DNA of 64,000 bases from Lacrimispora algidixylanolytica (GTDB lineage Bacteria; Bacillota; Clostridia; Lachnospirales; Lachnospiraceae). Made by a program: the position numbers and the translations under genes. Shown here in pieces: positions 7,972-17,084 of this stretch. The stretch's first letter is position 1. Each line of letters starts with the position of its first letter. Below the pieces are notes generated by a model. It was not told the origin of the DNA and did not search any database. It saw only the letters and a program-made list of their open reading frames with translations. The stretch lies in assembly GCF_003609635.1 (NCBI RefSeq), contig NZ_MCIA01000031.1, positions 124,001 to 188,000 on the forward strand, in the 5' to 3' direction.

Positions 7972-9840
7972 TTATGTTGTATAATATTGTGCCTGTGCAT
8001 TCCAGAGTTGGAAATACTTTCCTTCCTTATCCAAAATCAACTTTTCATGACCGCCATGTTGAATAATTCTTCCTTCGTTAAATACCACAATGTCATTACA
8101 AAAACGACAGGAAGATAGTCGATGGGAAATGAAAACTGCTGTTTTATCTCCTACCATATCATTCATCTTCTCATATATCTCTGATTCAGCAATTGGGTCT
8201 AGAGATGCGGTTGGCTCATCCAAAATGACAAAAGGTGCATCTTTATACAACGCTCGTGCAATTGCAATTTTTTGTGCTTCTCCTCCAGATATGTCCACAC
8301 CACTTTTATTAAAATCTTTATAAATAGAAGTTTCCATCTCGTTTGGTAACGATTTTAATCGTTCACCAAAACCTGCTTTTACTAAGCACTCTTCAGCCAA
8401 CTCTGCATCATAGTCAACTGCCGCCGATACATTTTGCCCCAGACTGAATGATAAAAGGTTGAAATCCTGAAACACTACACTGAACAAATCCATATACTCG
8501 CGATAATCGTATTCGCGAATATCAACTCCATTCAGATATATAGCTCCTTCTGTAGGGTCATATAAGCGACAGAACAATTTGATAAATGTAGTTTTACCAG
8601 AACCATTTTGTCCTACTACAGCAAGACGTTTTCCAATGTTAAATTTAAGTGACAGGTTTTTCAAAGCATATTTATCTGAAGATGGATATTTGAAACTGAC
8701 ATTACGAAATTCGATTGTATATTGATTCTCTTTCTTCTTTCCTGTGCTTTTATTGCCTAGATGCATTTCATTTGGTATATCAAGGAATTCATATACATTC
8801 ATTAAAAATGGTGCATTGTTTTGCTGATTTCCAAAAAAACGAAGTAACCCAGACACTCCACCAGACAATGCTGTTGTTGCGCCAATATACTGTGTAATGG
8901 AACCTACGTCATATGCTCCTCCCCAAGCCTTCAGGCAGACGAAAATGTAAATAAGAAGAGTAAACACATGACTAACTGCTGTTGATGATGTATGAAAGAA
9001 TCTCATTGGACGAAGAATTGTTGTTGCACGGTCTCCGTGAACCATTGCTTCATCAAGATACTTCTTTCCCATAACATCCTGACAGTAGATTCTGGTATCT
9101 AGAGCTCGTTCACGTTCTGGGGATGATTTGGTCATAAAAATTCTGTACTTTTCAAACATGGTTATGTCACCAGAATAATTAGCCCAATAAGAATTTCCTT
9201 TATTAATCAGCATCGGTACTGTAAATGTAACTGCCAGCATGGCTGTAACAAGAACAAGGATAAAGATTGGGTTATTTAATACGGTAAGTTTTCCTGCACT
9301 TTCGGGAACTTTGTATATAAATATAGAACAACTAAGTACAATGGCTCCAAGAATGGTTAAAACAGATTCTACTAGCAAGTCAAAGTCAGCTAATAATCCT
9401 CCAAGTCCCCAGGCTGGCCAGGTATCGCTTTGCTGGATTTTCCCTCTAAGGGTGTTTGTCTGAGCACTATCTACATCCTTAAAATTCATAGACAATAACT
9501 TGCCTGTATAGAATTTATCGCGTTTGTACCATAATGCTTTTCTTTCGTATGTTTTCCATTTTGACAAGCCGGCATTGACAATTGCCAATACCGCTGTTGT
9601 AACGAGTGAAAGCCAAACTAATAGTCTTAATGTTGCAACATCCCGTTCTCCTGCGATCTCATTAATAATTCTTGCCGTAAGATAAATGGCTACATAAGGT
9701 GTTAATGCTGTTGTTATGGAACAGAACGCAGAAGATAATAACATCATGGGGTACTTTTTCCACCATAAGCGATATCCTCGAAAACTCAGACTCATGACAT
9801 TATAAAATGAAATTTTATCTACTTTCTTTTTCTTAAACAC
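7972..9840 (-). CDS. ABC exporter half-transporter (membrane + ATPase)
   Basis: A 622-aa fusion of an N-terminal six-helix membrane domain and a C-terminal ATPase. ATPase motifs: Walker A GQNGSGKTT, signature ISGGEAQ, Walker B FVILDEPTASLD and a following H-loop FISHRLSS. Its start overlaps the end of the upstream ABC gene by 8 nt, so the two probably form a heterodimer. No C39 peptidase domain is present at its N-terminus, so it is not a bacteriocin-processing exporter. Inferred role: export of the operon's product, also giving immunity. Confidence 0.92.
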   Translation of the reverse strand: MFKKKKVDKISFYNVMSLSFRGYRLWWKKYPMMLLSSAFCSITTALTPYVAIYLTARIINEIAGERDVATLRLLVWLSLVTTAVLAIVNAGLSKWKTYERKALWYKRDKFYTGKLLSMNFKDVDSAQTNTLRGKIQQSDTWPAWGLGGLLADFDLLVESVLTILGAIVLSCSIFIYKVPESAGKLTVLNNPIFILVLVTAMLAVTFTVPMLINKGNSYWANYSGDITMFEKYRIFMTKSSPERERALDTRIYCQDVMGKKYLDEAMVHGDRATTILRPMRFFHTSSTAVSHVFTLLIYIFVCLKAWGGAYDVGSITQYIGATTALSGGVSGLLRFFGNQQNNAPFLMNVYEFLDIPNEMHLGNKSTGKKKENQYTIEFRNVSFKYPSSDKYALKNLSLKFNIGKRLAVVGQNGSGKTTFIKLFCRLYDPTEGAIYLNGVDIREYDYREYMDLFSVVFQDFNLLSFSLGQNVSAAVDYDAELAEECLVKAGFGERLKSLPNEMETSIYKDFNKSGVDISGGEAQKIAIARALYKDAPFVILDEPTASLDPIAESEIYEKMNDMVGDKTAVFISHRLSSCRFCNDIVVFNEGRIIQHGGHEKLILDKEGKYFQLWNAQAQYYTT

Positions 9841-11719
9841 AAATTACGCCCCCCTTATCCGTGTTTTTTTTGGCTTGCACTTCACTATCACGGTAATATT
9901 GACTTTGAACCTCGAATAATTCATAATATTTCCCAACCTTTTGGAGTAGTTCGACATGAGAACCCTCCTCAAGGATCGTATTGTCACCAATTAGAATAAT
10001 TCTATCGCAAAAACGAGTTGATGCAAGACGGTGTGATATGTAAACGGATGTACAATTTCCAGTAATCTCATTATATTTTTCATATATCTCACTTTCTGCA
10101 ATTGAATCTAGTGATGCGGTAGGCTCGTCTAGTACAATGATCGGTGCATTTTTATACAATGCTCGAGCTAACATTAAACGTTGTGTTTCTCCACCTGACA
10201 AATTGATACCGTCATCAAAAATTTCCTTACCTAAATTAGTTTCATACTGTTTCGGTAATTTTTCAATATTCTCCGTCAACCCGACCTTGTTAACACACTT
10301 ACGTACCTTATCCATATCTGTGGAATCAAGAGATTGTGATACATTTTGTGCAATTGAAATTGGTAGAATTGATGAATCCTGGAAAACTGCCGAGAAATGT
10401 TTGTAATAATCACGTCGATTGTATTTTTTAATGTTCTCCCCATTTAGTAAAACTTCACCTTCTGTAGGGTTATAAAAGCCACAGATTAACTTAACAAGTG
10501 TTGTTTTCCCTGCACCATTAAGTCCCACAACTGCCAGTTTTTCTCCAGGTTCAATCGTAAGATTAATATTCCTTAAGGTGTCCTGTTTTGCCCCAGGATA
10601 ACGGAATGATACATTCTTTAATTCAATTTTATATTCACTGCTTAAATTTGGTTTTATTGCCTCACCTTTTTCGAAATCAAATGGTTCCGGATATTCAAGA
10701 AACTCCCGTAACGTAGATATCTCCAAGCTTTCCTTATGTAATTCAGTTACAACTGTGAGAATACCACTTACCCAAATTGTAATTCCTCCTACTGCCGTAT
10801 AAAGAAGTAGAAATTTAGATGCAGAAAGTCCATTATGTAAAACCAGCCCAATTAAATAGATATAGGCAATTCCATTACGTGTGAATGAAAGTATTACATC
10901 TGCCACATTACCCATAATATAAACTTTTTGTTCTCTGGCAATAAACGATTGATACAGCCTAAGTGTGCTGCTATATATATCTTCCAGCCAGCTTCCCATG
11001 TTGAATAGACGAATATCTTTTGCTATATTAGCTTTTCCAGCATAATTAGATATATAATTCATTTTCTGTGAAAACTCTGCTTCTTCATTCCTGTGATCAT
11101 AGCTCCATTTGCTGACACGTTTATTAAACAGAAATCCAACAACGGTGGTGACCATTATCACAGCAATAATTCTATAATCAATATAGGAAAATATGACAAG
11201 ATAAATAATGAAACCAGATAAGTTTTTCATAAGATCAGATAGTTTGAGCCAAAAAGCCAATGTTGTAGAATCATTTCCAATATTATACATATTAGCTCTA
11301 TCCAGCTTTTTCAGTACATCCTGATTCTCTGTAAGAGGATAAGAGGACTTGACGATTTTCTGCGTAATTTTAGATGATATGATAATTCTAAACAAGTTAT
11401 GTTCAAATGGAATAATTGTAAGAAAAAAAGTTTGCATTGTATCTACTAGTAGTAATGCTCCAGCAAACAGTAAGATTGTTATGACCAGTTTTTCTAGCGG
11501 AACAACTGATTCTACTTGATCTAAAATAACGGGTATGACAAGAAGCTTTAAAAGACTTAGTACCACAGCTAGTAAAGACGTTAGTAGGCAAAGTATTACT
11601 ACCAGTTTACGCTCTTTCCACCCAAGCTTAACCATATAAATAATGTTTTGAACCACATTATACTTAGGCTTTAGTGAATCGCCTTGACATTTGTCACTTG
11701 TTACATTAAGCATATTCAT
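9833..11719 (-). CDS. ABC exporter half-transporter (membrane + ATPase)
   Basis: A 628-aa partner of the next gene with the same layout: about 330 residues of membrane helices, then an ATPase with Walker A GLNGAGKTT, signature LSGGETQ, Walker B IIVLDEPTASLD and YISHRLAS. Both nucleotide sites look intact from the Walker B glutamates (DEPT in both). It has no peptidase domain. It is the first gene after a roughly 220-nt gap in an otherwise tightly packed operon, so it may have an extra promoter. Confidence 0.92.
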   Translation of the reverse strand: MNMLNVTSDKCQGDSLKPKYNVVQNIIYMVKLGWKERKLVVILCLLTSLLAVVLSLLKLLVIPVILDQVESVVPLEKLVITILLFAGALLLVDTMQTFFLTIIPFEHNLFRIIISSKITQKIVKSSYPLTENQDVLKKLDRANMYNIGNDSTTLAFWLKLSDLMKNLSGFIIYLVIFSYIDYRIIAVIMVTTVVGFLFNKRVSKWSYDHRNEEAEFSQKMNYISNYAGKANIAKDIRLFNMGSWLEDIYSSTLRLYQSFIAREQKVYIMGNVADVILSFTRNGIAYIYLIGLVLHNGLSASKFLLLYTAVGGITIWVSGILTVVTELHKESLEISTLREFLEYPEPFDFEKGEAIKPNLSSEYKIELKNVSFRYPGAKQDTLRNINLTIEPGEKLAVVGLNGAGKTTLVKLICGFYNPTEGEVLLNGENIKKYNRRDYYKHFSAVFQDSSILPISIAQNVSQSLDSTDMDKVRKCVNKVGLTENIEKLPKQYETNLGKEIFDDGINLSGGETQRLMLARALYKNAPIIVLDEPTASLDSIAESEIYEKYNEITGNCTSVYISHRLASTRFCDRIILIGDNTILEEGSHVELLQKVGKYYELFEVQSQYYRDSEVQAKKNTDKGGVICV

Positions 11720-11941
11720 TTCCTTTCTTATTCCTCTTTCATATTCACAATGACTATGAAATCTTTTTGGGGTGACTATAATAATATGACATATTTTTCA
11801 CGTTACTTCAACTTTATTGATATTTTTAATAGAGGGAATACAAATCATTACATTCATACTCCCTCCTAACTCTTCTCTAATAATTCCCTTTTTCCCCGCA
11901 ACCTAGAGCAACTGGTCAATTTACTCACTTTAATATTTTTA
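11720..11941 (-). other. Intergenic gap with an inverted repeat upstream of the exporter genes
   Basis: A gap of about 220 nt, one of the longest within the minus-strand run. It holds an inverted repeat with arms at about 11832-11840 and 11857-11865 (GAGGGAATA / TACTCCCTC) but no T tract in either direction. A weak minus-strand promoter could lie nearer the gene, but I see no hexamer pair good enough to call. Confidence 0.3.
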
Positions 11942-12931
11942 TCACTTTTCGTAAGAGATGTATTCGTTCACACACTCTTTCATCTCTGAAAGTATTTTCT
12001 TTTCTATTTCAATGATACTTATAATGTGTGATGAAATTTTTTCTTTTGTTTTTTCAAGTCTTCTTGGTTCATAAAAGAGTCTTACTATCATATGTTGAAC
12101 TTTCAGCCACATATCGCTAACATGGTATAATAGCGTATATATTTCCTTACGTTTTTCATCCTCTTTTGTTAGCTTATTGTATAAACCTTCTAATAAAAAT
12201 GCAAGCTGATATCGATAATCAGATATTGCTTTCAAACCATTTGTAATGGTACATAAATAGATATCTTCCGGAATGTCGAATAAATCTGAACCGTTTTTAG
12301 TTTTACGGATATCTTCATCAAATACTTGGACCATTTTTATTCCTTCCATAATAGAATCCTCTTTGGATATAATATATTTCATCAAGCCATTCATATCCAT
12401 ATTTTGTGGATCGGTAGTAGATGTATAATAATAAAAATCTCCATATTCGAATACGTTTTCAGGTACTAGAAATGTCTCGTATCCTTTTATAAATGGATCG
12501 GTACACCAGATTCCTTCTTCCGTATAACCAGTTAATGCGCAGGCATGCCATATTGATGCTACATGATATCCTCTATGCCAAGGGCAGCATTGGCAATCTA
12601 TGGTCATAACCACAGTCTGATATTTATCTATGTATCTCTTCAGATTTTCTACGGTCACATCTTTTTTTGGTATTTTCTTTCGACTTACTTCTAAATACTC
12701 AGAACTTATCATCTTCATATATTCTTCGTATGAGTAAACTGCCAAATCCTTGTTGTCAGGATTGTAGTCAAATCGCCACGAATTTACGAACATAGTTTTG
12801 AAATCCAAATTCATTGATGTATATACTAATTCCATAGTCATTAAAAAGCAGTCCATATGTGAATAAATTCCACTGTTTCGCTCCACTGTATCACAGCCTT
12901 TCTTTTCTATTAAATACATTTCGTTATTCAT
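11942..12931 (-). CDS. BtrH-like/papain-fold acyltransferase candidate (Cys-His-Asp)
   Basis: A 329-aa protein. The putative triad is Cys28 (SHMDCFLMT), His129 (SIWHACALTGY) and Asp145 (WCTDPF), with the spacing seen in BtrH N-terminal and C39-like folds. BtrH is known to transfer an acyl group from a carrier protein to an amine in butirosin biosynthesis. A dense cysteine group, CQCCPWHRGYH at about 113-123, lies just before the His and is unique among the five paralogues. The C-terminal half is helical. It follows the HemW-like gene after only 4 nt. Inference: amide bond formation or transacylation on a carrier protein. Confidence 0.55.
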   Translation of the reverse strand: MNNEMYLIEKKGCDTVERNSGIYSHMDCFLMTMELVYTSMNLDFKTMFVNSWRFDYNPDNKDLAVYSYEEYMKMISSEYLEVSRKKIPKKDVTVENLKRYIDKYQTVVMTIDCQCCPWHRGYHVASIWHACALTGYTEEGIWCTDPFIKGYETFLVPENVFEYGDFYYYTSTTDPQNMDMNGLMKYIISKEDSIMEGIKMVQVFDEDIRKTKNGSDLFDIPEDIYLCTITNGLKAISDYRYQLAFLLEGLYNKLTKEDEKRKEIYTLLYHVSDMWLKVQHMIVRLFYEPRRLEKTKEKISSHIISIIEIEKKILSEMKECVNEYISYEK

Positions 12932-12935
12932 ATAC

Positions 12936-14177
12936 TCAATTAATCTTCATCCTGTCGAAAACCATTTTTTCAATCACTGACAAATGAAAATTACCTTGTG
13001 TTGTCAACAAAATCTCTTTTTCATTTTCTTCAATATACTCTTTCTCTTTAAGTATCTCAAAGATATTGCTGAAAGAATTGTATATGTGCTTTCCATAACG
13101 TTCCATATAATAGTTCTTACTAATCTTTCCACACCTTAAAGAATACACGATCTCACGAGCGATCTTATCCGTCATGTTTAGTTTTCTGTTTGCTTCTATG
13201 CTGCTGATTCCTGCCTTCTGTTTTTCAATATATTTTTTCACATTGCTTACATTGGAAAAAATCTGCTCCTGGTAATAACTATTGGCACCTGCACCAAAGC
13301 CAATCCATTCACCACCATTTATCTGAAGTCTGCTGTAAAGATGGTTGATACGCCCTGTACCGTTAAAATGATAAATGGAGAATCTTTCAAATCCTTTGGA
13401 GAGGAATAGCTCTTTTGCAGTTTCAAATACCTCTACCTGTTTTTCCAACGGAGCCATTTTACTGAAAACTGTTTCATAATTATTGTACAGAACAGTTTTA
13501 GCTTCCATACGTAGTGGATATAGGGAGAAATAGTTGATTCCCATTTCCAATGCCAAATTAATATCACGAATAGTTGTTGTTGGATCGGATAGTGGTAGAT
13601 TACAAATGAGATCAATTCCTAATGTATGTAGATTATACTTTTGAGCCTCATTGAATAACTCTTTCAATTGTTCTATATTGGTAGCTCTGTTTACTCCCTG
13701 TAGTATTTTTTCATCAAATGTCTGTATTCCTAAATTCAAAGACAGTTTTCCGTATTCTGTAATTGTCTTAATATGTTCAATTGTTATTGAAGCAGGACTT
13801 GATTCAAATACAATCTCTTTTTCTTTTAAATCTGGTATACATTCATTTAGTACATTTAATATTTTCTTTAAGTGCTGTGTATTAATCACGGAAGGAGTTC
13901 CACCGCCGAAATGAATACATCTGACATTCTTTTGCTTCAACAGATTCTTGCGATTTTCTAATTCCATTACCAAAGCATCAACATAACTGTCAAGTAACTC
14001 CCCAGTGTAATTTTGATAGGTTTCGATAGAACAGAAAAAGCATTTTTTCTCACAAAATGGTATATGTATATACACTGAAATATCTGATTCAAATGATACA
14101 TTCTGTGAGTTATCCGAAACATCTAGGCTGATGTTTGGCTGAAAATATACTGTATTATCATTAACATTTTCACTCAT
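12936..14177 (-). CDS. HemW-like radical SAM enzyme
   Basis: From ATG 14177, chosen for AGGTGG six nt upstream, the protein is 413 aa. A longer frame to 14264 exists but has no ribosome site. The 4Fe-4S motif CEKKCFFC is at C42/C46/C49 in YIHIPFCEKKC, as in HemW/HemN-like proteins. GGGTPS and a C-terminal HemN_C-like helical region follow. HemW-like enzymes in natural-product clusters include class C radical SAM methyltransferases and cyclopropanases that bind two SAM molecules. Together with the local metK this suggests carbon methylation or ring formation. True coproporphyrinogen oxidase or heme-chaperone activity is unlikely from context. Confidence 0.85.
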   Translation of the reverse strand: MSENVNDNTVYFQPNISLDVSDNSQNVSFESDISVYIHIPFCEKKCFFCSIETYQNYTGELLDSYVDALVMELENRKNLLKQKNVRCIHFGGGTPSVINTQHLKKILNVLNECIPDLKEKEIVFESSPASITIEHIKTITEYGKLSLNLGIQTFDEKILQGVNRATNIEQLKELFNEAQKYNLHTLGIDLICNLPLSDPTTTIRDINLALEMGINYFSLYPLRMEAKTVLYNNYETVFSKMAPLEKQVEVFETAKELFLSKGFERFSIYHFNGTGRINHLYSRLQINGGEWIGFGAGANSYYQEQIFSNVSNVKKYIEKQKAGISSIEANRKLNMTDKIAREIVYSLRCGKISKNYYMERYGKHIYNSFSNIFEILKEKEYIEENEKEILLTTQGNFHLSVIEKMVFDRMKIN

Positions 14178-14271
14178 TCTAAACCACCTGATTTCATCAT
14201 TATTATCATTCCCTTTCATTCTTTTGGAAGGCACACAAAAAGGAATGAATTTATGTGCCTTCATACTTTAA
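14178..14271 (-). promoter_or_regulatory. Hairpin just upstream of the HemW-like start
   Basis: Perfect 9-nt arms GAAGGCACA/TGTGCCTTC (14227-14235 and 14254-14262) lie in the gap between the B12-radical SAM stop and the preferred start of the HemW-like gene. If translation began at 14264 this would be coding. If it begins at 14177 the hairpin is in the untranslated spacer and could affect RNA processing or translation. Confidence 0.3.
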
Positions 14272-15939
14272 TTATCTTAATACAATACTATCTCGGTACT
14301 CATCAACTATGGCACTGCCACTATGGATAAGATCATTCAGCATAGGAACTGCTGCTTTATGGAGTTTCTTCCATCTCTTATCAGCATGATAGATATCAAT
14401 GAGCGAATATGGATTTGGAATGTTGCATTCTTCGCAACGTTCTCTAAATAACTCTAACCGTCTGTAAATCTCTTCACGGCATGGCTGACAGTTTAGCTTA
14501 TAATAAGTACACATTAACATCTCGTTATACTTGTCTTCATATATACTCTCATAACCGTATATTTTCTCCCAGCTCTCGGAATCTACTTGACCACTTGGAT
14601 AGAAGTAAAATGGATGTGGATCTACTTCATAAAGATTATCTTTAATCTCTCTTAGTAAATCTAATGTCTCATGAAAATCTTCTTTAGTTTCACCTGGAAA
14701 TCCTACTACCCAAAATGTAGAAATCTTTAAACCAGCATCAGCCAGATTCTGTAGATTGGATTTTATTTTTTCTATTGTTATTCTCTTATCCATTAGATCA
14801 AGAACATGTTGTGATCCACTCTCAATACCTAATCTCACACGATATAGTCCTGCTTTTCTCCACTTTTTTACCTTTTCCATATCTTCGGCCATATCGCATA
14901 CTCGAAGATAGGTATCCCAATAAAAACGTTCTTCTGGTGGTACCTCAAGTAAAGCATCCGCCAGTTTATCAATATTAGGATTTAGCAATGAATCGGTAAG
15001 TACAATAATGTTTTTTCCGTATTTTTTCGTAAGACTACGTAATTCAAATACAACCTTTTCCTCTCTCTTGTTACGATATTTCCCCCACTGTACAGTTTCA
15101 CTGCAGAAACCACACTGAAATGGACAGCTCCTTGAAGAATACGCAACTAACTGAGGATATGAATTCATATCAAAATCCGAAAAGTCTGGTAATGGTATAT
15201 CATCTAAACATACCTTTTTCACTGTCTTATCGCTCACAATAATTCTAGGTACATTTTTAAAGTTTGATTCTAATAAATTCAGTAAAATAATTTCACCCTC
15301 ACCAAGTAGAAAATAATCAATGTATGTTGCTTTTCGAGCAAATGTTTCTAGTTCTAATGAATTTGAGTTAAACTGATCTGCAAAAATTCCACCTCCCATT
15401 ACAGTCTTAACCTCTGGGAAATATTTTTTTACAAATTTAAAAGCAAATATACTAGGTCCCAGTGTTAAGCTGTAACAGGATATTCCATAGACATCAAAAT
15501 CTTTTTCTTTGATATCATTAATAAGATACTCAGCAAGCAGCGCGTAAAATTGTTCCACCAGCTCACATAAATTCTCAATCGCTTCATCAGTTGCTTCATA
15601 GAAAAAATTATTAAGAATCAGTTGTCTAACCAGTTCATGATAATCATTTAAACTAAAATCATCTCGATTATTATAAGCGATTAGATGTGCCATTAGCACA
15701 TCATATCCAACCATTGCAATATTTCCCATTCTGTCTACTGGCGTATAGGATTTCATTAATGCTATATATCGGCCACCAAAATCAAATAATGATGATATTG
15801 CATTATAATCTTTAGTACGAACACTATATCCATTTTGTTCAAGATAAGATTTCAGACATGCTATCCCCATCGGCGGCGTAAGCGGACTCCAGAAGGGCAT
15901 AATAGACAACTTGACCTTATAAGGCTTCTCCTTTTGCAT
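14272..15939 (-). CDS. B12-binding-type radical SAM enzyme
   Basis: A 555-aa protein with the class B layout: an N-terminal cobalamin-binding-type domain (PMGIACLKSYLEQNGYSV at about 23-40, GISCYSL at 152-158, MGGGIFADQF), then the radical SAM core with C272/C276/C279 in SCPFQCGFCS, and GIESGSQHVLDLMDKR. The C-terminal region carries extra cysteines (LNCQPCREEIYRR and ECNIP). Known activities of the family are methylation of unactivated carbon, ring rearrangement and oxidation. It starts 4 nt after the stop of a carrier-protein gene, hinting that it may act on a carrier-bound or final peptide. Confidence 0.87.
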   Translation of the reverse strand: MQKEKPYKVKLSIMPFWSPLTPPMGIACLKSYLEQNGYSVRTKDYNAISSLFDFGGRYIALMKSYTPVDRMGNIAMVGYDVLMAHLIAYNNRDDFSLNDYHELVRQLILNNFFYEATDEAIENLCELVEQFYALLAEYLINDIKEKDFDVYGISCYSLTLGPSIFAFKFVKKYFPEVKTVMGGGIFADQFNSNSLELETFARKATYIDYFLLGEGEIILLNLLESNFKNVPRIIVSDKTVKKVCLDDIPLPDFSDFDMNSYPQLVAYSSRSCPFQCGFCSETVQWGKYRNKREEKVVFELRSLTKKYGKNIIVLTDSLLNPNIDKLADALLEVPPEERFYWDTYLRVCDMAEDMEKVKKWRKAGLYRVRLGIESGSQHVLDLMDKRITIEKIKSNLQNLADAGLKISTFWVVGFPGETKEDFHETLDLLREIKDNLYEVDPHPFYFYPSGQVDSESWEKIYGYESIYEDKYNEMLMCTYYKLNCQPCREEIYRRLELFRERCEECNIPNPYSLIDIYHADKRWKKLHKAAVPMLNDLIHSGSAIVDEYRDSIVLR

Positions 15940-15943
15940 ATCT

Positions 15944-16186
15944 CTACCCTCTTTCTCTCCCTAGTAAATCATACGTTTTATTTAAAGTATCAAGTTTGGA
16001 GGGTAAACTATATTCATCGGGTACCTCAATATCAAATTTACTTTCTATTCCTATAACATAACTAACAAATGAAATAGAATCCATTCCGAGTTTATCAATA
16101 AAACTATCATCATCTCCAATATCAATTGTCTGATTAGGGAAGATTGCAGCCAAAACCTCTATAATACCTTTTCTTTCCATCTCCAT
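15944..16186 (-). CDS. Free-standing acyl/peptidyl carrier protein
   Basis: An 80-aa protein from ATG 16186, six nt after GAGGTG. A GTG nine nt further up overlaps that site and is less likely. The phosphopantetheine serine is S37 in KLGMDSISFVSYV, the usual (G)xDS motif, followed by the acidic helix ESKFDIEVPDEY that binds partner enzymes. It is one of four discrete carriers in the operon and lies between a methyltransferase and the B12-radical SAM gene. It must be activated by a phosphopantetheinyl transferase such as the one at 35467-36123. Confidence 0.9.
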   Translation of the reverse strand: MEMERKGIIEVLAAIFPNQTIDIGDDDSFIDKLGMDSISFVSYVIGIESKFDIEVPDEYSLPSKLDTLNKTYDLLGRERG

Positions 16187-16248
16187 TGCACTCACCTCAA
16201 AACTATTTAAATTTAATCTTTTTTACTTAAAATGGATTACTTAAGAGA

Positions 16249-17058
16249 TTATATCTTCTCAGCAGTTACAAAAAAGTATCTTCCGAAGAAGAAATCTGTA
16301 TCAATGTCAATTACTTTAAATCCTGACTGTTCTAACATTAATACAAGCTCGCCATAGTGTACAAAGCGATAGTAGATGTCAATATCAGGATAAACGCTTT
16401 CACCCTGATACTCGTTAAACTGATAATGCAAGTGACAACGCTGTTCCCATGGCTCAATGGATGTACTTAATGTAATAAGAAATGGAATATCATTCTTATC
16501 ACGAAATCTCTTATAAGTAACATAGCTATCTGGATTATATAAACATTCTGGATGCGACATCGCTATACTTACTGGTTTTGCAATATCAAAATATAATCTT
16601 CCACCTTTTCTAAGATTTCTATTGCAGTTCTTTAAACATTCCATCTGCATTTTCTGATTTTCTAATGCAATAAACATACCATCAGGTATACCGATCATAT
16701 CAAAAGGTTCATCTGCAACGAATTTCGTACAGTCCTGTCTAAGTAATGTGATATTATCTGAAACGTATTTTTCTTCTTTTTTTAATTTGTCATTTACAAT
16801 ATCATGCATGTATGATGAAATGTCCAAGCTAGTAACTTTATAGCCTAAACGTGCTAAAGGAATTGTCAACATACCTGTTGCAGTTGCAAACTCCAGAACA
16901 CGACCATCAGTAGTTCTCTTGGCTCCCTCTAGAAATGGCTTATTGATAAGGTCAATATTCTTACGCTTCCAAACACCAAATGTAGGAAGGTAGTCATATA
17001 AATTAGCTAAATTATATTCATAGTAAATCTTTGGCTCGTCCATTAATTCCTTATTCAT
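16249..17058 (-). CDS. SAM-dependent methyltransferase
   Basis: Class I Rossmann methyltransferase, 269 aa. Motif I is LEFATATGMLTIPLARLG at about 75-92, with Asp at the end of beta 2 in VTSLDISSYM. The SAM-binding glycines of motif I are partly replaced (FATATG, not DxGxGxG), but the acidic residue and layout are kept. The C-terminal part WEQRCHLHYQFNEY followed by YRFVHYGELVLML is typical of small-molecule N- or O-methyltransferases. The substrate is not visible. It is adjacent to a second methyltransferase and a carrier protein. Confidence 0.82.
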   Translation of the reverse strand: MNKELMDEPKIYYEYNLANLYDYLPTFGVWKRKNIDLINKPFLEGAKRTTDGRVLEFATATGMLTIPLARLGYKVTSLDISSYMHDIVNDKLKKEEKYVSDNITLLRQDCTKFVADEPFDMIGIPDGMFIALENQKMQMECLKNCNRNLRKGGRLYFDIAKPVSIAMSHPECLYNPDSYVTYKRFRDKNDIPFLITLSTSIEPWEQRCHLHYQFNEYQGESVYPDIDIYYRFVHYGELVLMLEQSGFKVIDIDTDFFFGRYFFVTAEKI

Positions 17059-17084
17059 ATATATTATCCTCCTTATTTTATTCT

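Noticed and set aside
7972-11719. Bacteriocin exporter with leader peptidase
   Set aside because: Neither ABC protein has an N-terminal C39 domain.
12936-14177. Coproporphyrinogen III oxidase (HemN/HemW) for heme synthesis
   Set aside because: The context is a secondary-metabolite operon with no heme genes; only the fold family is kept.
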